NCBI GenBank assembly: GCA_015233565.1
Contig: JADFXM010000008.1
Location: forward strand, 144,668-208,667
Direction of reading: 5' to 3'
Source: Candidatus Rifleibacteriota bacterium
Lineage (GTDB): Bacteria; Muiribacteriota; Ozemobacteria; Ozemobacterales; Ozemobacteraceae
DNA length: 64,000 nt
This document shows positions 1 through 10,189 of this stretch, in pieces. The notes under the pieces are model-generated. The model worked only from the letters and a program-made list of their open reading frames with translations. It made no database searches and was not told the DNA's origin. Both the position numbers and the translations under genes were made by a program. Each line of letters starts with the position of its first letter. The first letter of the stretch is position 1.

Positions 1-1
1 G

Positions 2-958
2 GTAATTTCCCGACATAGCCAGCACCCGGATTCCGAGACTTCAGAATTATGTCGACATGCGCTTTTCCTGCTTTCAAAGAGAGGTTGTACTGAAGCTGAA
101 GTAATTCTGGATAAATTCGAAAAATCCGAAAAAGTTGAAAGCAAGCTTGTTACAATGGAAGAAATATCTCCAGGTTTGCATGCTCAGGTAAAAGGTTTTC
201 CTTTTATTTTAGGTGGAATCCTTCGTGCTGAAATTCTTCATAATGATTCCTCGCTTATCCTTTACCGGTTGAAAGAATGTTTTGGGAAAATTTGTACTTT
301 ACTGGCCTCCTCGTTTATCGCTTTTTATTTTGCGTACGGTCAGAAGAAGAAACCGGAATTGCAAAAAAAATGCTTCAAAGCATTGTCTGAAGGAATTCTC
401 AAATTTGACATCATCGATTTATTGGAGAGCCTTTCGCATTCTTTTCCACCGCCAGATCATGAGGGAGATCTTTTTCCGGCTATTTTGGCCAAAAATATTC
501 TTGAGGACTATGAAGAGAACTTGTTTGGAGAAATAATCTCTCTCCGAGAAGGCTTTTCATTTCTTGCCCAACATCCGGAAATGGCGGAAACTCTCCTGCA
601 TCCTGCACTAGTTGGAATGGAAAAGCTTTTTTCGTATCTCCAATGCTTTAAAGAAAATTCTTTGATTGTTAAATCTACAATGAAAGAGCAGATTCGATTT
701 ATCAATTTTTGGAAACCGTCCCCGGAATTTGTTGACCCAAGGCAATTAGCCAATTTCGGGTTTGAAATAAAGATAAACGCTCCAGTATTGGTAAGCAAAA
801 ATTCCTGCCATTTTTTGGAAATGCATCCATATTTGGCATTTGACAATGAAAAAATGCTTGCTATTCGCAGTGAACCGGACGAGCAGGAACTCTGGGATTT
901 CCTTACCAGAAATAATATTCTTGAAGCATTTTTAGCTTTCCTTACTGAGAGGGTTTAA
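2..958 (+). CDS. Hypothetical protein, 5'-truncated by the window edge
   Basis: The 155..958 ORF frame stays open back to position 2, so the listed ATG is probably internal. No family recognised. Confidence 0.5.
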   Translation, partial: VISRHSQHPDSETSELCRHALFLLSKRGCTEAEVILDKFEKSEKVESKLVTMEEISPGLHAQVKGFPFILGGILRAEILHNDSSLILYRLKECFGKICTLLASSFIAFYFAYGQKKKPELQKKCFKALSEGILKFDIIDLLESLSHSFPPPDHEGDLFPAILAKNILEDYEENLFGEIISLREGFSFLAQHPEMAETLLHPALVGMEKLFSYLQCFKENSLIVKSTMKEQIRFINFWKPSPEFVDPRQLANFGFEIKINAPVLVSKNSCHFLEMHPYLAFDNEKMLAIRSEPDEQELWDFLTRNNILEAFLAFLTERV

Positions 959-1365
959 TTCCAGTTTTAGGTAGTTTCATTCCATTTTTGCTGCCATTTC
1001 TGGCGTTGGCAGTCTATTGTACCATTTGGTTTTCGGGCGATTACTTTGTGATGGGTACAAAAAACTTTCGCCCTCCGAAAAAATCGATTCAATTTTAATT
1101 TCAAAAAGCATAATTGCTGTCCCCCCCCTTTTTTGAATTTTCTTTGGGGCGTTTTTTCTTAAATTTTCCTGAAAAGTTTGAAAATTTTGGGGAACTAAAA
1201 GCTGATCAGGAGTTAATTTGCAATAGTTCCACAACTCCCCTTCTATCTAAAAGAGCGAAATTTGACGATAGGGGTGGTTGCCAAATTAAAAAAAAGTTTT
1301 TTTATCAGTTTTGGGACAAGAGAATAGGGATCGGTAGGAATATTGATTGTTAGGATGGTTTCACA

Positions 1366-4300
1366 TTGAACAGGAAGAAACCTCAAATCATTTTTAGAAA
1401 CCCTCAAAAATTTGTTTACGCACTTTTTTTGTCAATTTTTTTTCTGGGAGCGTTATTAATCATTACTGGATGCGCTGGTGGCGGTTCTTCAGAATCGAAG
1501 AGTGCCGTCAGTCCAATTTCTTCGGGGGGGGTATCCCAAAGAATATTGACCGGAAAAATCACAACCGCCAGTGTTCTTCAATCCTCAATTAGAGGACTTG
1601 ATGCTTCGTTGCTTCCCGTTGCGAGTGCTGAAGTCTGGTTGGAAGAGAATCCCGAATTTATGCACTCTTTTACTACTGCAACAGGAGTATATCAATTTTT
1701 AAATGTTCCCCCCGGGGAATACCACATGGTTGCAAAATTATTTGACAACCTTAGCCAAAAGACATATAAAAACATGTCTTTTAAGCCGGTCTATGTTTCT
1801 GATAAAGAATCTGCAATTGAAGTTGATCCTGTACAGATTGTCGAAGCAAAAAACACGGTTCGAGGGATTTTATTGGATCCTTACGGAAATCCTCTCCCTC
1901 AGGGAACAAAATTAAGCCTTTGGGGCGAAAATTTTTTTATTCGTGAGAATGGAAATTTTGAGACGCCACCGCTACCAGATGGATTCACCGAGGCTGAGCT
2001 GAAAATTCCATCAACCAGCACTTCGGGAAAATTGAATATCACTATTCCTTTCGCACCAGGTGAAACCCCATCCCAAATTGAGATAAATGCACCTTCTTTT
2101 GATTCTTTTGTTGTACCACCAACTGTATCGGTAGTGACATCAGGTGATGTTGCCTCCGTCAGTCGAAAAATCAGAACTCAAGGGCAAATTTTCCTTTTTG
2201 CCACCCCGAAAAGCGATGATTCAAGCAGTATAGGAAAAATTTCAATCTCCTGGGTTGCAACCAAAGGAGAGCTTTCAGTCGACCCGGTTAATGAATTTAA
2301 AGCTGCCTGGACTGCTCCTGAAACTCCTGGAATTGCAACCATTTCAATTAAAGTTACCGACCCGCATGGAGCTTTCAGTTATACGAAAATCGGCTTTTTG
2401 GTTGGAATTGATTCTCCCAATAATGCAGCCGCTAATGATACTGAACCACCGATTGTTACTTTCAAATACCCCGCTGAAAATGCCACAGGAGTGCCGATTG
2501 GGATCGGAATCAGCGTAGGATTCAGTGAAGCGATAGATTCACAATCATTTACAACTCAAAACTTTTTTCTGAAAACCGGCGAAAAATTAATTCCCGGAAG
2601 AATTTCTCTCAGTAAAGATGGCAAGAATGCGGTTTTCCAACCGGAAAACCCACTTGATAATGGGGCCACTTTTTCCGTTTATTTGTCCCGGAATATTAAA
2701 GATCTTGCGGGAAATACGCTCCAAACAACACTTTTCTGGACGTTTTCTACAGTTCCATTACTAAGCCCGACAGTGGCAAGAATTTCTTTTTTGAAAGTGC
2801 CACCTCTTTGTACTACTTTAGCCACGGCTGAATTCAGGATCGATGGTTCTTTCCTATTAGCCTATAGATTCAAGCTTGATTCCGGAAGTTACAGCAATGA
2901 AATCCCTCTTACAGTACCGACTTATCTTTCAAGTTTAACAGAGGGAATTCATACTTTTTTTGTACTGGGAAAAAATTCTGATGAAGTTTGGCAATCAGAG
3001 CTAACTCCGGCCTCTTACTCCTGGTTAATAGACTGGACACCGCCCTCAATTGCAATAAGTTCTCCTTCCATCAGCGAGACTGAAAGTGGCCCGGTTAATT
3101 ATTCTGTAACTTATTCAGGGGCAGATTGGATTGGTTTGTCCAAAGACAAGGTTTCCCTTGAAAAAACTAATTCAGTCAATGGAGTTGTTGAGATTAAGGA
3201 AACCGGGATTACTACTCGTACAATTAACATCAAAGATATTTCAGGAGCTGGGACATTCAGAATATCGATAGCCTCAGGAACGGCATTCGATGCAGCAGGA
3301 AATATGGCTCTGGGAGCTATATCCAACGATTGGGTTAAAGTCACTCCTCCGCTACCAACGGCAACTCCGACTTTCAATGTTTCCACAATAATTCCTGAAA
3401 ATGGCGGAGGTTTCGGAAATGAGGCGAATCTGGCAAATCAAATTGATTCGATGCTTGCAAAAGCTCCTGACAAAAAGGTCAGAATTAGGTTTGGAAACCC
3501 TCCACTTCCTGGATCGATCACTTTAAACATTTCAGATGACGATTCAAATCCAATAATACAAGCTGATTTCGAAGCCCAAACCGACGGAGTAGCAACTGAA
3601 GCATTATTTACGATGACCAGTACCGGTTCAACAATATTGGAAATTTTTGGGGTTAATCCGATTTCCCAACTTTCCTTGAGAATGCAATTTACTTCAGCAG
3701 ACGGGAAAAAGAGTGATTCAGTTCTGAAAGCCAAAGCCACCGCACCAATTGTGTCCTATGATCCAAATCCCAGGTGGAGATTTGTTGGATCAGCTGGTTT
3801 TTCAGATTACCTAGCTTTTAATCAGTGTTTGAAATTCGATGGATCAGGTGTTTTGTATGTATCTTACAGTGAAATACTTGCTTTCAACGATGCAAGAATT
3901 ACAGTGAAAAAATACAATGGAAAATCGTGGGAGAATGTTGGAAATCCTCGGTTTTCAGCCGGACCATCCACGGAACTGGCCATGGCGCTTGGGCCAGGGG
4001 ATACGCCCTTTGTTGCTTTTTCCCAAAACACTGCTCCGGGAAATTATGATGGATTAACCAATGTAATGAAATTTAATGGAGCTTCCTGGGAAACAATCGG
4101 AACAAGTCGATTTACTGATGATGGTTGGAACACAACCGCCTCAGGAACCAATTTGGTTATTGCACCAAATGGAAACCCTGTTGTTTCATTCGCTTCCACT
4201 GATGATTATGGAGATTATTGGACCTCAGTAGTTGGATTCGCATCGACTTATGGGGATTGGGGAAGCATGGCACCATGGGTGGATAACGGTGGTTGGTCGC

Positions 4301-4845
4301 AACCTTTTAATTACACTGTTTTCCGGAGCATGAGTATTTTCGGTTCAATCCCTTATGTTCTTGTCCAGGATTTTAATATTGGTAACGGTCTGGCGACCGT
4401 GAAAAAATTGGTGAATGGTACCTGGACTGATGTTGGGCCCGAGAGTTTTTCCGGAGGATTAATCGGGTCCGGTAGCATTCAAATTGATTCGGATGGAACA
4501 CCTTACGTTGCATATTCTGATTATGCTTACGGTTTTAAAGCAATCGTCAAAAAATTTGATGAAACAAACTGGGTAAATCTTGGCTCTTCTAGCGGGATTT
4601 CCGACACTAGTGCTGATGACCTTTCCCTGGTAATTCAAGGGAAGACAATTTTCCTGGCCTTTACCAGTCAAAATAAAACTACCGTATTAAGATGGAACAA
4701 TTCTTCATGGGAGAGTCTAGGGTTGGTTCGTTTCTCGCCTGGACAAGCTTATTTCCTTTCGATGGCTGCTTTTAACGATATTCCATATCTCGCTTTTATG
4801 GATTACGCAAATGGTTTGAAAACGACGGTTATGAAATATGAGTAA
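1366..4845 (+). CDS. Secreted lipoprotein with carboxypeptidase-regulatory-like and SbsA-type Ig-like domains and a C-terminal beta-propeller-like repeat region
   Basis: TTG start. Signal peptide with lipobox (LLIITGC). Ig-like segment (DTEPPIVTFKYPAENATGVPIGIGISVGFSEAID...WTFST). Repeated W..VG..FS....PYVAY.D....V.K blocks at the C-terminus. Confidence 0.8.
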   Translation: MNRKKPQIIFRNPQKFVYALFLSIFFLGALLIITGCAGGGSSESKSAVSPISSGGVSQRILTGKITTASVLQSSIRGLDASLLPVASAEVWLEENPEFMHSFTTATGVYQFLNVPPGEYHMVAKLFDNLSQKTYKNMSFKPVYVSDKESAIEVDPVQIVEAKNTVRGILLDPYGNPLPQGTKLSLWGENFFIRENGNFETPPLPDGFTEAELKIPSTSTSGKLNITIPFAPGETPSQIEINAPSFDSFVVPPTVSVVTSGDVASVSRKIRTQGQIFLFATPKSDDSSSIGKISISWVATKGELSVDPVNEFKAAWTAPETPGIATISIKVTDPHGAFSYTKIGFLVGIDSPNNAAANDTEPPIVTFKYPAENATGVPIGIGISVGFSEAIDSQSFTTQNFFLKTGEKLIPGRISLSKDGKNAVFQPENPLDNGATFSVYLSRNIKDLAGNTLQTTLFWTFSTVPLLSPTVARISFLKVPPLCTTLATAEFRIDGSFLLAYRFKLDSGSYSNEIPLTVPTYLSSLTEGIHTFFVLGKNSDEVWQSELTPASYSWLIDWTPPSIAISSPSISETESGPVNYSVTYSGADWIGLSKDKVSLEKTNSVNGVVEIKETGITTRTINIKDISGAGTFRISIASGTAFDAAGNMALGAISNDWVKVTPPLPTATPTFNVSTIIPENGGGFGNEANLANQIDSMLAKAPDKKVRIRFGNPPLPGSITLNISDDDSNPIIQADFEAQTDGVATEALFTMTSTGSTILEIFGVNPISQLSLRMQFTSADGKKSDSVLKAKATAPIVSYDPNPRWRFVGSAGFSDYLAFNQCLKFDGSGVLYVSYSEILAFNDARITVKKYNGKSWENVGNPRFSAGPSTELAMALGPGDTPFVAFSQNTAPGNYDGLTNVMKFNGASWETIGTSRFTDDGWNTTASGTNLVIAPNGNPVVSFASTDDYGDYWTSVVGFASTYGDWGSMAPWVDNGGWSQPFNYTVFRSMSIFGSIPYVLVQDFNIGNGLATVKKLVNGTWTDVGPESFSGGLIGSGSIQIDSDGTPYVAYSDYAYGFKAIVKKFDETNWVNLGSSSGISDTSADDLSLVIQGKTIFLAFTSQNKTTVLRWNNSSWESLGLVRFSPGQAYFLSMAAFNDIPYLAFMDYANGLKTTVMKYE

Positions 4846-6514
4846 ATTTAAATTTCAACTTATTTTCGCTTTCTTTCTTGTTTTTCTGCTTCTTGCTGCG
4901 CCATTGATAGCTGTTGATTCAGGCTCACGATTTTCAAGCGTTTCAGGGGAAGTAAAAATTTTTCCTGAGTCCAATCCTGCTTCCAAGAGTCTTGCAAAAG
5001 TCCAGTCCCAATTGAATATCGATGATCATGTTCTTACCGAGGAAGATTCGAATGCGATTATTTGTTTTGCTGAGATGTCGACTTTCCTTTTGAAAGCTGA
5101 GTCTGAGATAGCAATTAAAAGCCCAATATCTGACACAAGCAAAATTAATCTTATCAAAGGAAATATCTGGGTTAACGTCAAAAAAATTTCATCAGGCGGA
5201 AGTTTCGAAATAGAAGGGAATCAGACGGTAACCGGAATAAAAGGAACTAATGTGACCTTTTTTACTGACGAAGCAAAAACTGAAGATAGGATCAAGGTTC
5301 TCCGGGGTAGAACGGGTGTAAGGGTAAAGGAAACCCATGAAGAAATAGATTTGGAAGAAGGGGAAGAACTTGTAGTCCGCTCCGGTGGAAAGGTTCAAAA
5401 AAGCACAATCGATGTAGGAGAAGAATCCAAAGAATGGGAAAGCGAACTTTCGCATTTAGGAGATTCTATACAATTAAACCAGGTTCCCGAAATTGTACCT
5501 CAAATGATTGATGGCGAAAACAAATCATTCAAGGAACTGAGGGATTCTTATAGTGCAATGAATCAGAGTGGAAATAAGGATCTTGAGAAGATACAAAAAT
5601 TCAAACATGATCACGAGCGTTTTATAGGGCTGTTACTAGAGAATTCCGTTATTTTGAAAAATCTTGCGGGAAAAGTTGATGCGCAAAAAAGCGGTTTTGA
5701 AACCAAAAAAGGCACCAAATCAAAAGATTCGGATCAAATTTTTCTTTATGCCAGAATTATTGCACAAGCGCAAAAAGTTTTGCAAAACCATAGAGCGGAA
5801 ATCGATAAAATGAAAATCAGTGGGATTCCAGAGGGAACGGTTTCCCCGGAAAGTATTTCGTTCAATATTGGCATCGCCTGGTCGGAAGTCGAAATTTTGA
5901 AAAGCCAGCTGGAAAGCACTTCAGGAACTTCGGGGAGTGGTGGTTTGTCCCAGGACTGGTTTATCGATGCTCAAGATCGTTGCAATATTACCTTATTACT
6001 TTTGTCAGAACAAGAATCACAATTTATGAAGTTGCTGGAGAAAAATCCGAAAAATCCTGATCTTTTAGCGTTGGGGAGAAAGATTTCCGATTACAGAGTC
6101 CAAATCGTAAAGTTCATGAAGGATTTGAACGTAGTAAAAATTGATACTGCGATATTCACTGAAATGCAGGATTTTGCTGATCAGTTGTCCTATCAACTTT
6201 CCATTCTGGAAAATGCAATAAAAACTTATGATACCAATGTTGCAAATTCTCAAACTGAAAACAAGCTGCGCTCTACTCTAAGGATTTTGCAGGAATTCGG
6301 TAAGTCCAAAAAGATATATAATCAAGCAACCCGATTGTACCAGTCGTTTATGAGAGATGCGTCAAGAAACAAATACCAAACGTCTGAACAAGCCGAATTA
6401 AATTTTATTTATCAACAAATCGCGGACAGTTTTGACCGATTAGGGGTAGCGTACGATGAAATTCAAGTCAAACATCAGGAATTGCAAAATCAGTTGAATC
6501 AATTTTTGAAATGA
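4838..6514 (+). CDS. FecR domain-containing secreted protein
   Basis: Signal peptide. FecR-like core (SSVSGEVKIFPE...NIWVNVKKISSGGSFEIEGNQTVTGIKGTNVTFF) followed by a helical C-terminus. Overlaps the upstream CDS by 8 nt. Confidence 0.75.
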   Translation: MSKFKFQLIFAFFLVFLLLAAPLIAVDSGSRFSSVSGEVKIFPESNPASKSLAKVQSQLNIDDHVLTEEDSNAIICFAEMSTFLLKAESEIAIKSPISDTSKINLIKGNIWVNVKKISSGGSFEIEGNQTVTGIKGTNVTFFTDEAKTEDRIKVLRGRTGVRVKETHEEIDLEEGEELVVRSGGKVQKSTIDVGEESKEWESELSHLGDSIQLNQVPEIVPQMIDGENKSFKELRDSYSAMNQSGNKDLEKIQKFKHDHERFIGLLLENSVILKNLAGKVDAQKSGFETKKGTKSKDSDQIFLYARIIAQAQKVLQNHRAEIDKMKISGIPEGTVSPESISFNIGIAWSEVEILKSQLESTSGTSGSGGLSQDWFIDAQDRCNITLLLLSEQESQFMKLLEKNPKNPDLLALGRKISDYRVQIVKFMKDLNVVKIDTAIFTEMQDFADQLSYQLSILENAIKTYDTNVANSQTENKLRSTLRILQEFGKSKKIYNQATRLYQSFMRDASRNKYQTSEQAELNFIYQQIADSFDRLGVAYDEIQVKHQELQNQLNQFLK

Positions 6515-6837
6515 GTACAGTATCAAAAAATAGAACGGTAAGCACAAACTTCAGAATTCCAATTCCCGAGGATATAGTCTTAAGACCATTTTCCCGAAAC
6601 CTGAAAACGTGAACTCGTTTGGATGAGATTCCTGCCTTAACTTTTGTATTATTTGGTCTTAAAATAAAATTCGGGCTGAAAACTTTTTAATCTCTACGGA
6701 ATCGGCTTTTGAAGCTGAGCAATCGAAGAAAATGAAGTTTACGACAACAGGAATTCTGAACTTGTATTGTGAGAAACGAGGTTGGAGGGCTGAGATAGAC
6801 TTGCGTATTTTATGACCCCCGAAGAAGGACAAATTCA

Positions 6838-9800
6838 ATGACTCAAACAAAAAAAACAAATAATCCTCCTGGACTCTTCCGGGCATTTCGATGTCTTTTG
6901 ATTTTTTTGGTCTTGTTGGTTACCTCACTTATTTCTGGCTGCATGGGCGGTTCAAACAGTGGAAATTTGGCAAATTCAATTAATTCTACTGATTCCGAAA
7001 AGATAATTGCAACATTGAACAAATTTAACGCCAATACGTCCCAAAGAAATTCCGCTGAGGCTGAAAACTTGCTATCAGCGAAATTAAAAAGCCAAAACGG
7101 CAGTGGCAAAATTTCCGGACTATTTCAAATTTGGGATTTTGGGAACAATTTTAAAACTCAGGAAGGAAGCGCTTCATATACATTTGTAATTCCTTCCGAC
7201 GGAATAACTCAACCTTCTTCAAACTACGCTGAAGTATTTTCTTATTACACCAGTCCTGGGGGAAACAGGATTGAAATAGTTTTTCAAGTTACCAAGGACA
7301 TTGATGGGGAATGGTTTATCGATGATTTTCGAATAAACTCACGATCTATTGGGGTTTTTCAGATGCAGCCATTTTTTCCGCTGGACATCGGAGATCGCTG
7401 GAAATACACAGTTGAGCAAAATAACCAGCAATTGCCGTATTACATAGTAATTACCGTCGCATCCGGACCTGATACGATCAATGGAAAAAAAGTATACACT
7501 TTGAACGAATCTTTCGAACCTTTGAACTCCATCTCATCATTTACAATTGACCCAAAAATCGGAAGATTTTCCAGATATGGTGGTTACTGGCGCTTTTCAA
7601 ACGACTCAGGGATATGGGATTTCGGGCCTCCCCCGCTTGGGACTTACACTTTCAATGCCGGACAACCACTGAAAATGTGGAACGAGGTCGAAACTATCGG
7701 AACCTATACCGAAGTGAACTTTTCAGAAGTCTACCAGAATACCAATTATTCAGGATACATCGACACTTCAATGAGTGAATTGTTCTCCAACCCGAGCGCT
7801 TTTGGAATTATTGATACGCTTCCATCATACCAGGAATGGTACTATCAAAATAAACCTGACCCCTGGGGAAGATCCCATATCCGAAAAACCTTTTACTTTA
7901 AAGAAGGCTTGGGATTAGCTTTTTATTTGGAAATGGATCAAATTTCAGGTGAAATCTGGCAAATCTGGAGAATTGTGGAAGCCAAAGTTGCCGGAAAGGA
8001 AATGAATCCTGCAGATTGGCCATTCCAGATAATTTCTTCCCCATTTTTACCGGATGCTTATCCAAATTCACCTTATCACTTCGAATTTGAAGCTCAATGG
8101 GGTTTTGCCTCCAATCACGTTTGGACAGTAACTTCGGGAAGTTTACCTCCAGGCTTGTTCCTGTCACCCTCCGGAATTTTGGAAGGAACACCAATTGAAG
8201 AAGGAAATTATAAGTTTTCATTGAAAGTAAGCGAGAAAATCGGAAGTAAAACAGCCAGTCAGGATTTTTCCATCACTATTAAACAGGGGATGGTAATACT
8301 GGACAACGTTGATCTTCCACGGGCGCGAATTAATCAGAACTATGACTATGGATTTAAAGCCCAGTCGGGTGGAGAGATAGTTACTGAAAACCTGAGCTGG
8401 ATTTTAGCAACCTATACGACTCTTCCGCCGGGACTTTCTCTGGCTTCCGGTACCGGAATAATTTCCGGAATTCCGACTCAAACAGGCATTTTTTATTTTC
8501 AATTGGAGGCATCAGATTCCTTACCGAAAACACATTCATTCAAATCCTTTTCTTTGCAAGTGGCACCGGAAATTTCCGGGACGTTAAAAACGACTGCAAC
8601 ATGGATGGGTGGCGGCTTTATGTGTGCGCAAATCCAATTTTTAAATGACAGGAACCAGCCGGTTTTTCCTGATTCCCAAACACTATCCACTTCTTCAATT
8701 ACTCTTATCGACTTACAAGTTAGCAAATCAGGGGACTCGTCATCATCAGCGGGAGTTCATCCCTATCGAATAGATTATACCGGCGAAAAAGATCCTTTTG
8801 TCTATTTTGAGTATGGACAAGGAGATTTCGATTACAATTCCACGACTCTCTCAGTTATTGCAAGCGGAGTTCTGAGTTCCTCATTGAATATGATTTCCTC
8901 TTCTACCCCCGTTACCTTGCGAAACAGAATGCTCTTTCGCGAATTCATTCCCTGGAGTGCATTTGCAACTCCAGGAACAGAAACTGTTCCATTCGAAATA
9001 AAAAACTTTTCAGCACTTAACCCCAACCTCTTTTTTGTTTACCGAGACGGAGTTGAGCAATTCAATGTTACCGTTGATAAAACGGGCCCGGAGGCTTTAC
9101 TGAAAATTTCACGAACTCCTGTCGCAAAATGGTTTACAGACCAAAAGAAGTTGTACATTAAAGATTTTTCCGTATTCAAAACGACGGGAACAGATGATTT
9201 AAACTGTTGGGTTTTGTCAACTGTTGGTACTTCCAGCAGTATTATTTCACAATTTGCTCCAACGGCTTCTTCAACATTTAATTCTATGGACGGGTTTATG
9301 GAAAGTATTCCTCAGCACATGGATTTCCTCAACCATTTCAAGGTTTTTGCCCCCTCAGGGAAACAGACCGAAACTATTCTCTGGGCTGATGACTCCTATT
9401 TGAAAGCTCTTCTTCTTACGGGGGAAGTGAATCCAAATGCCGGGTATCCAACAAAAGTTGTTGATATGGTTGCAACTGGCTCTCCCGGAGTATTTCCTCA
9501 AATCAGAACTATTGATGAGGGTGGAAACATTCGAAAATTTTCTATGGACCAATATGGAAGCATTACCGGGGGAGAAATTCTATTTTCCCTTCCTAATGTT
9601 GTAGCGAACCCTAATAATGAATTCAAGTTGTGTTGGTATCCGAACTCCGACCCCCTCGAATTTTTACTCGTAACCGACAAAGGAAATAACCGTGCAGTTT
9701 TGGTTACTGGAAGCGGAGTTAACTGGCAGATAGGTGGAAACACCGGTTTAAAGAACATTAAAGGGCGGCTCAATGCGCCGCTGGGACAATGCGAATTTGC

Positions 9801-9879
9801 CCTCGAAGATACCACTTGGTCGGTGGTAGCAGATGCCGATGGAATCCAAGTATTTGAACATTACGGATTTGGAGAGTGA
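6838..9879 (+). CDS. Secreted lipoprotein with putative-Ig (He_PIG-like) domains
   Basis: Lipobox LISGC. Two He_PIG-type motifs (LPPGLFLSPSGILEGTPIEEGNYKFSLKV; LPPGLSLASGTGIISGIPTQTGIFYFQLEASD). Confidence 0.75.
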   Translation: MTQTKKTNNPPGLFRAFRCLLIFLVLLVTSLISGCMGGSNSGNLANSINSTDSEKIIATLNKFNANTSQRNSAEAENLLSAKLKSQNGSGKISGLFQIWDFGNNFKTQEGSASYTFVIPSDGITQPSSNYAEVFSYYTSPGGNRIEIVFQVTKDIDGEWFIDDFRINSRSIGVFQMQPFFPLDIGDRWKYTVEQNNQQLPYYIVITVASGPDTINGKKVYTLNESFEPLNSISSFTIDPKIGRFSRYGGYWRFSNDSGIWDFGPPPLGTYTFNAGQPLKMWNEVETIGTYTEVNFSEVYQNTNYSGYIDTSMSELFSNPSAFGIIDTLPSYQEWYYQNKPDPWGRSHIRKTFYFKEGLGLAFYLEMDQISGEIWQIWRIVEAKVAGKEMNPADWPFQIISSPFLPDAYPNSPYHFEFEAQWGFASNHVWTVTSGSLPPGLFLSPSGILEGTPIEEGNYKFSLKVSEKIGSKTASQDFSITIKQGMVILDNVDLPRARINQNYDYGFKAQSGGEIVTENLSWILATYTTLPPGLSLASGTGIISGIPTQTGIFYFQLEASDSLPKTHSFKSFSLQVAPEISGTLKTTATWMGGGFMCAQIQFLNDRNQPVFPDSQTLSTSSITLIDLQVSKSGDSSSSAGVHPYRIDYTGEKDPFVYFEYGQGDFDYNSTTLSVIASGVLSSSLNMISSSTPVTLRNRMLFREFIPWSAFATPGTETVPFEIKNFSALNPNLFFVYRDGVEQFNVTVDKTGPEALLKISRTPVAKWFTDQKKLYIKDFSVFKTTGTDDLNCWVLSTVGTSSSIISQFAPTASSTFNSMDGFMESIPQHMDFLNHFKVFAPSGKQTETILWADDSYLKALLLTGEVNPNAGYPTKVVDMVATGSPGVFPQIRTIDEGGNIRKFSMDQYGSITGGEILFSLPNVVANPNNEFKLCWYPNSDPLEFLLVTDKGNNRAVLVTGSGVNWQIGGNTGLKNIKGRLNAPLGQCEFALEDTTWSVVADADGIQVFEHYGFGE

Positions 9880-9973
9880 AAAACATTGGACTTTTGGAGT
9901 CTTTCAAAAAAACAGAGTAATTGGGTTTTATTCAAAACCAATACTTCGACTCTGGACAATGACAAATAGCAGG

Positions 9974-10068
9974 TTGCTGAGAAGGTGTGAAATATTTAAA
10001 AAAACTGGAAGTGAAAAATGTCATAAATGTTTTCTGGTGGCTTTCTCAAGCGTTGTACTTTTATGAGT
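9974..10068. repeat. Degenerate dispersed intergenic repeat E, copy 1
   Basis: ctgagaaggtgtgaaatattt...cgttgtacttttatgagtca. Confidence 0.45.
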
Positions 10069-10189
10069 CAGTAAATTATTTTCAGCTTGTAAGTGGAGTC
10101 GAATCGACTATGAATTCCTGTTTTTGTTTGCCTTGGTGTTTCATCCAGTAATCTTTTTAATGCTACGGGATTAGGTATAATTAACCTTT

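Noticed and set aside
977-1234. 85-aa minus-strand ORF between the first two genes
   Set aside because: Contains the C8 tract, no RBS or motif, composition compatible with intergenic sequence.
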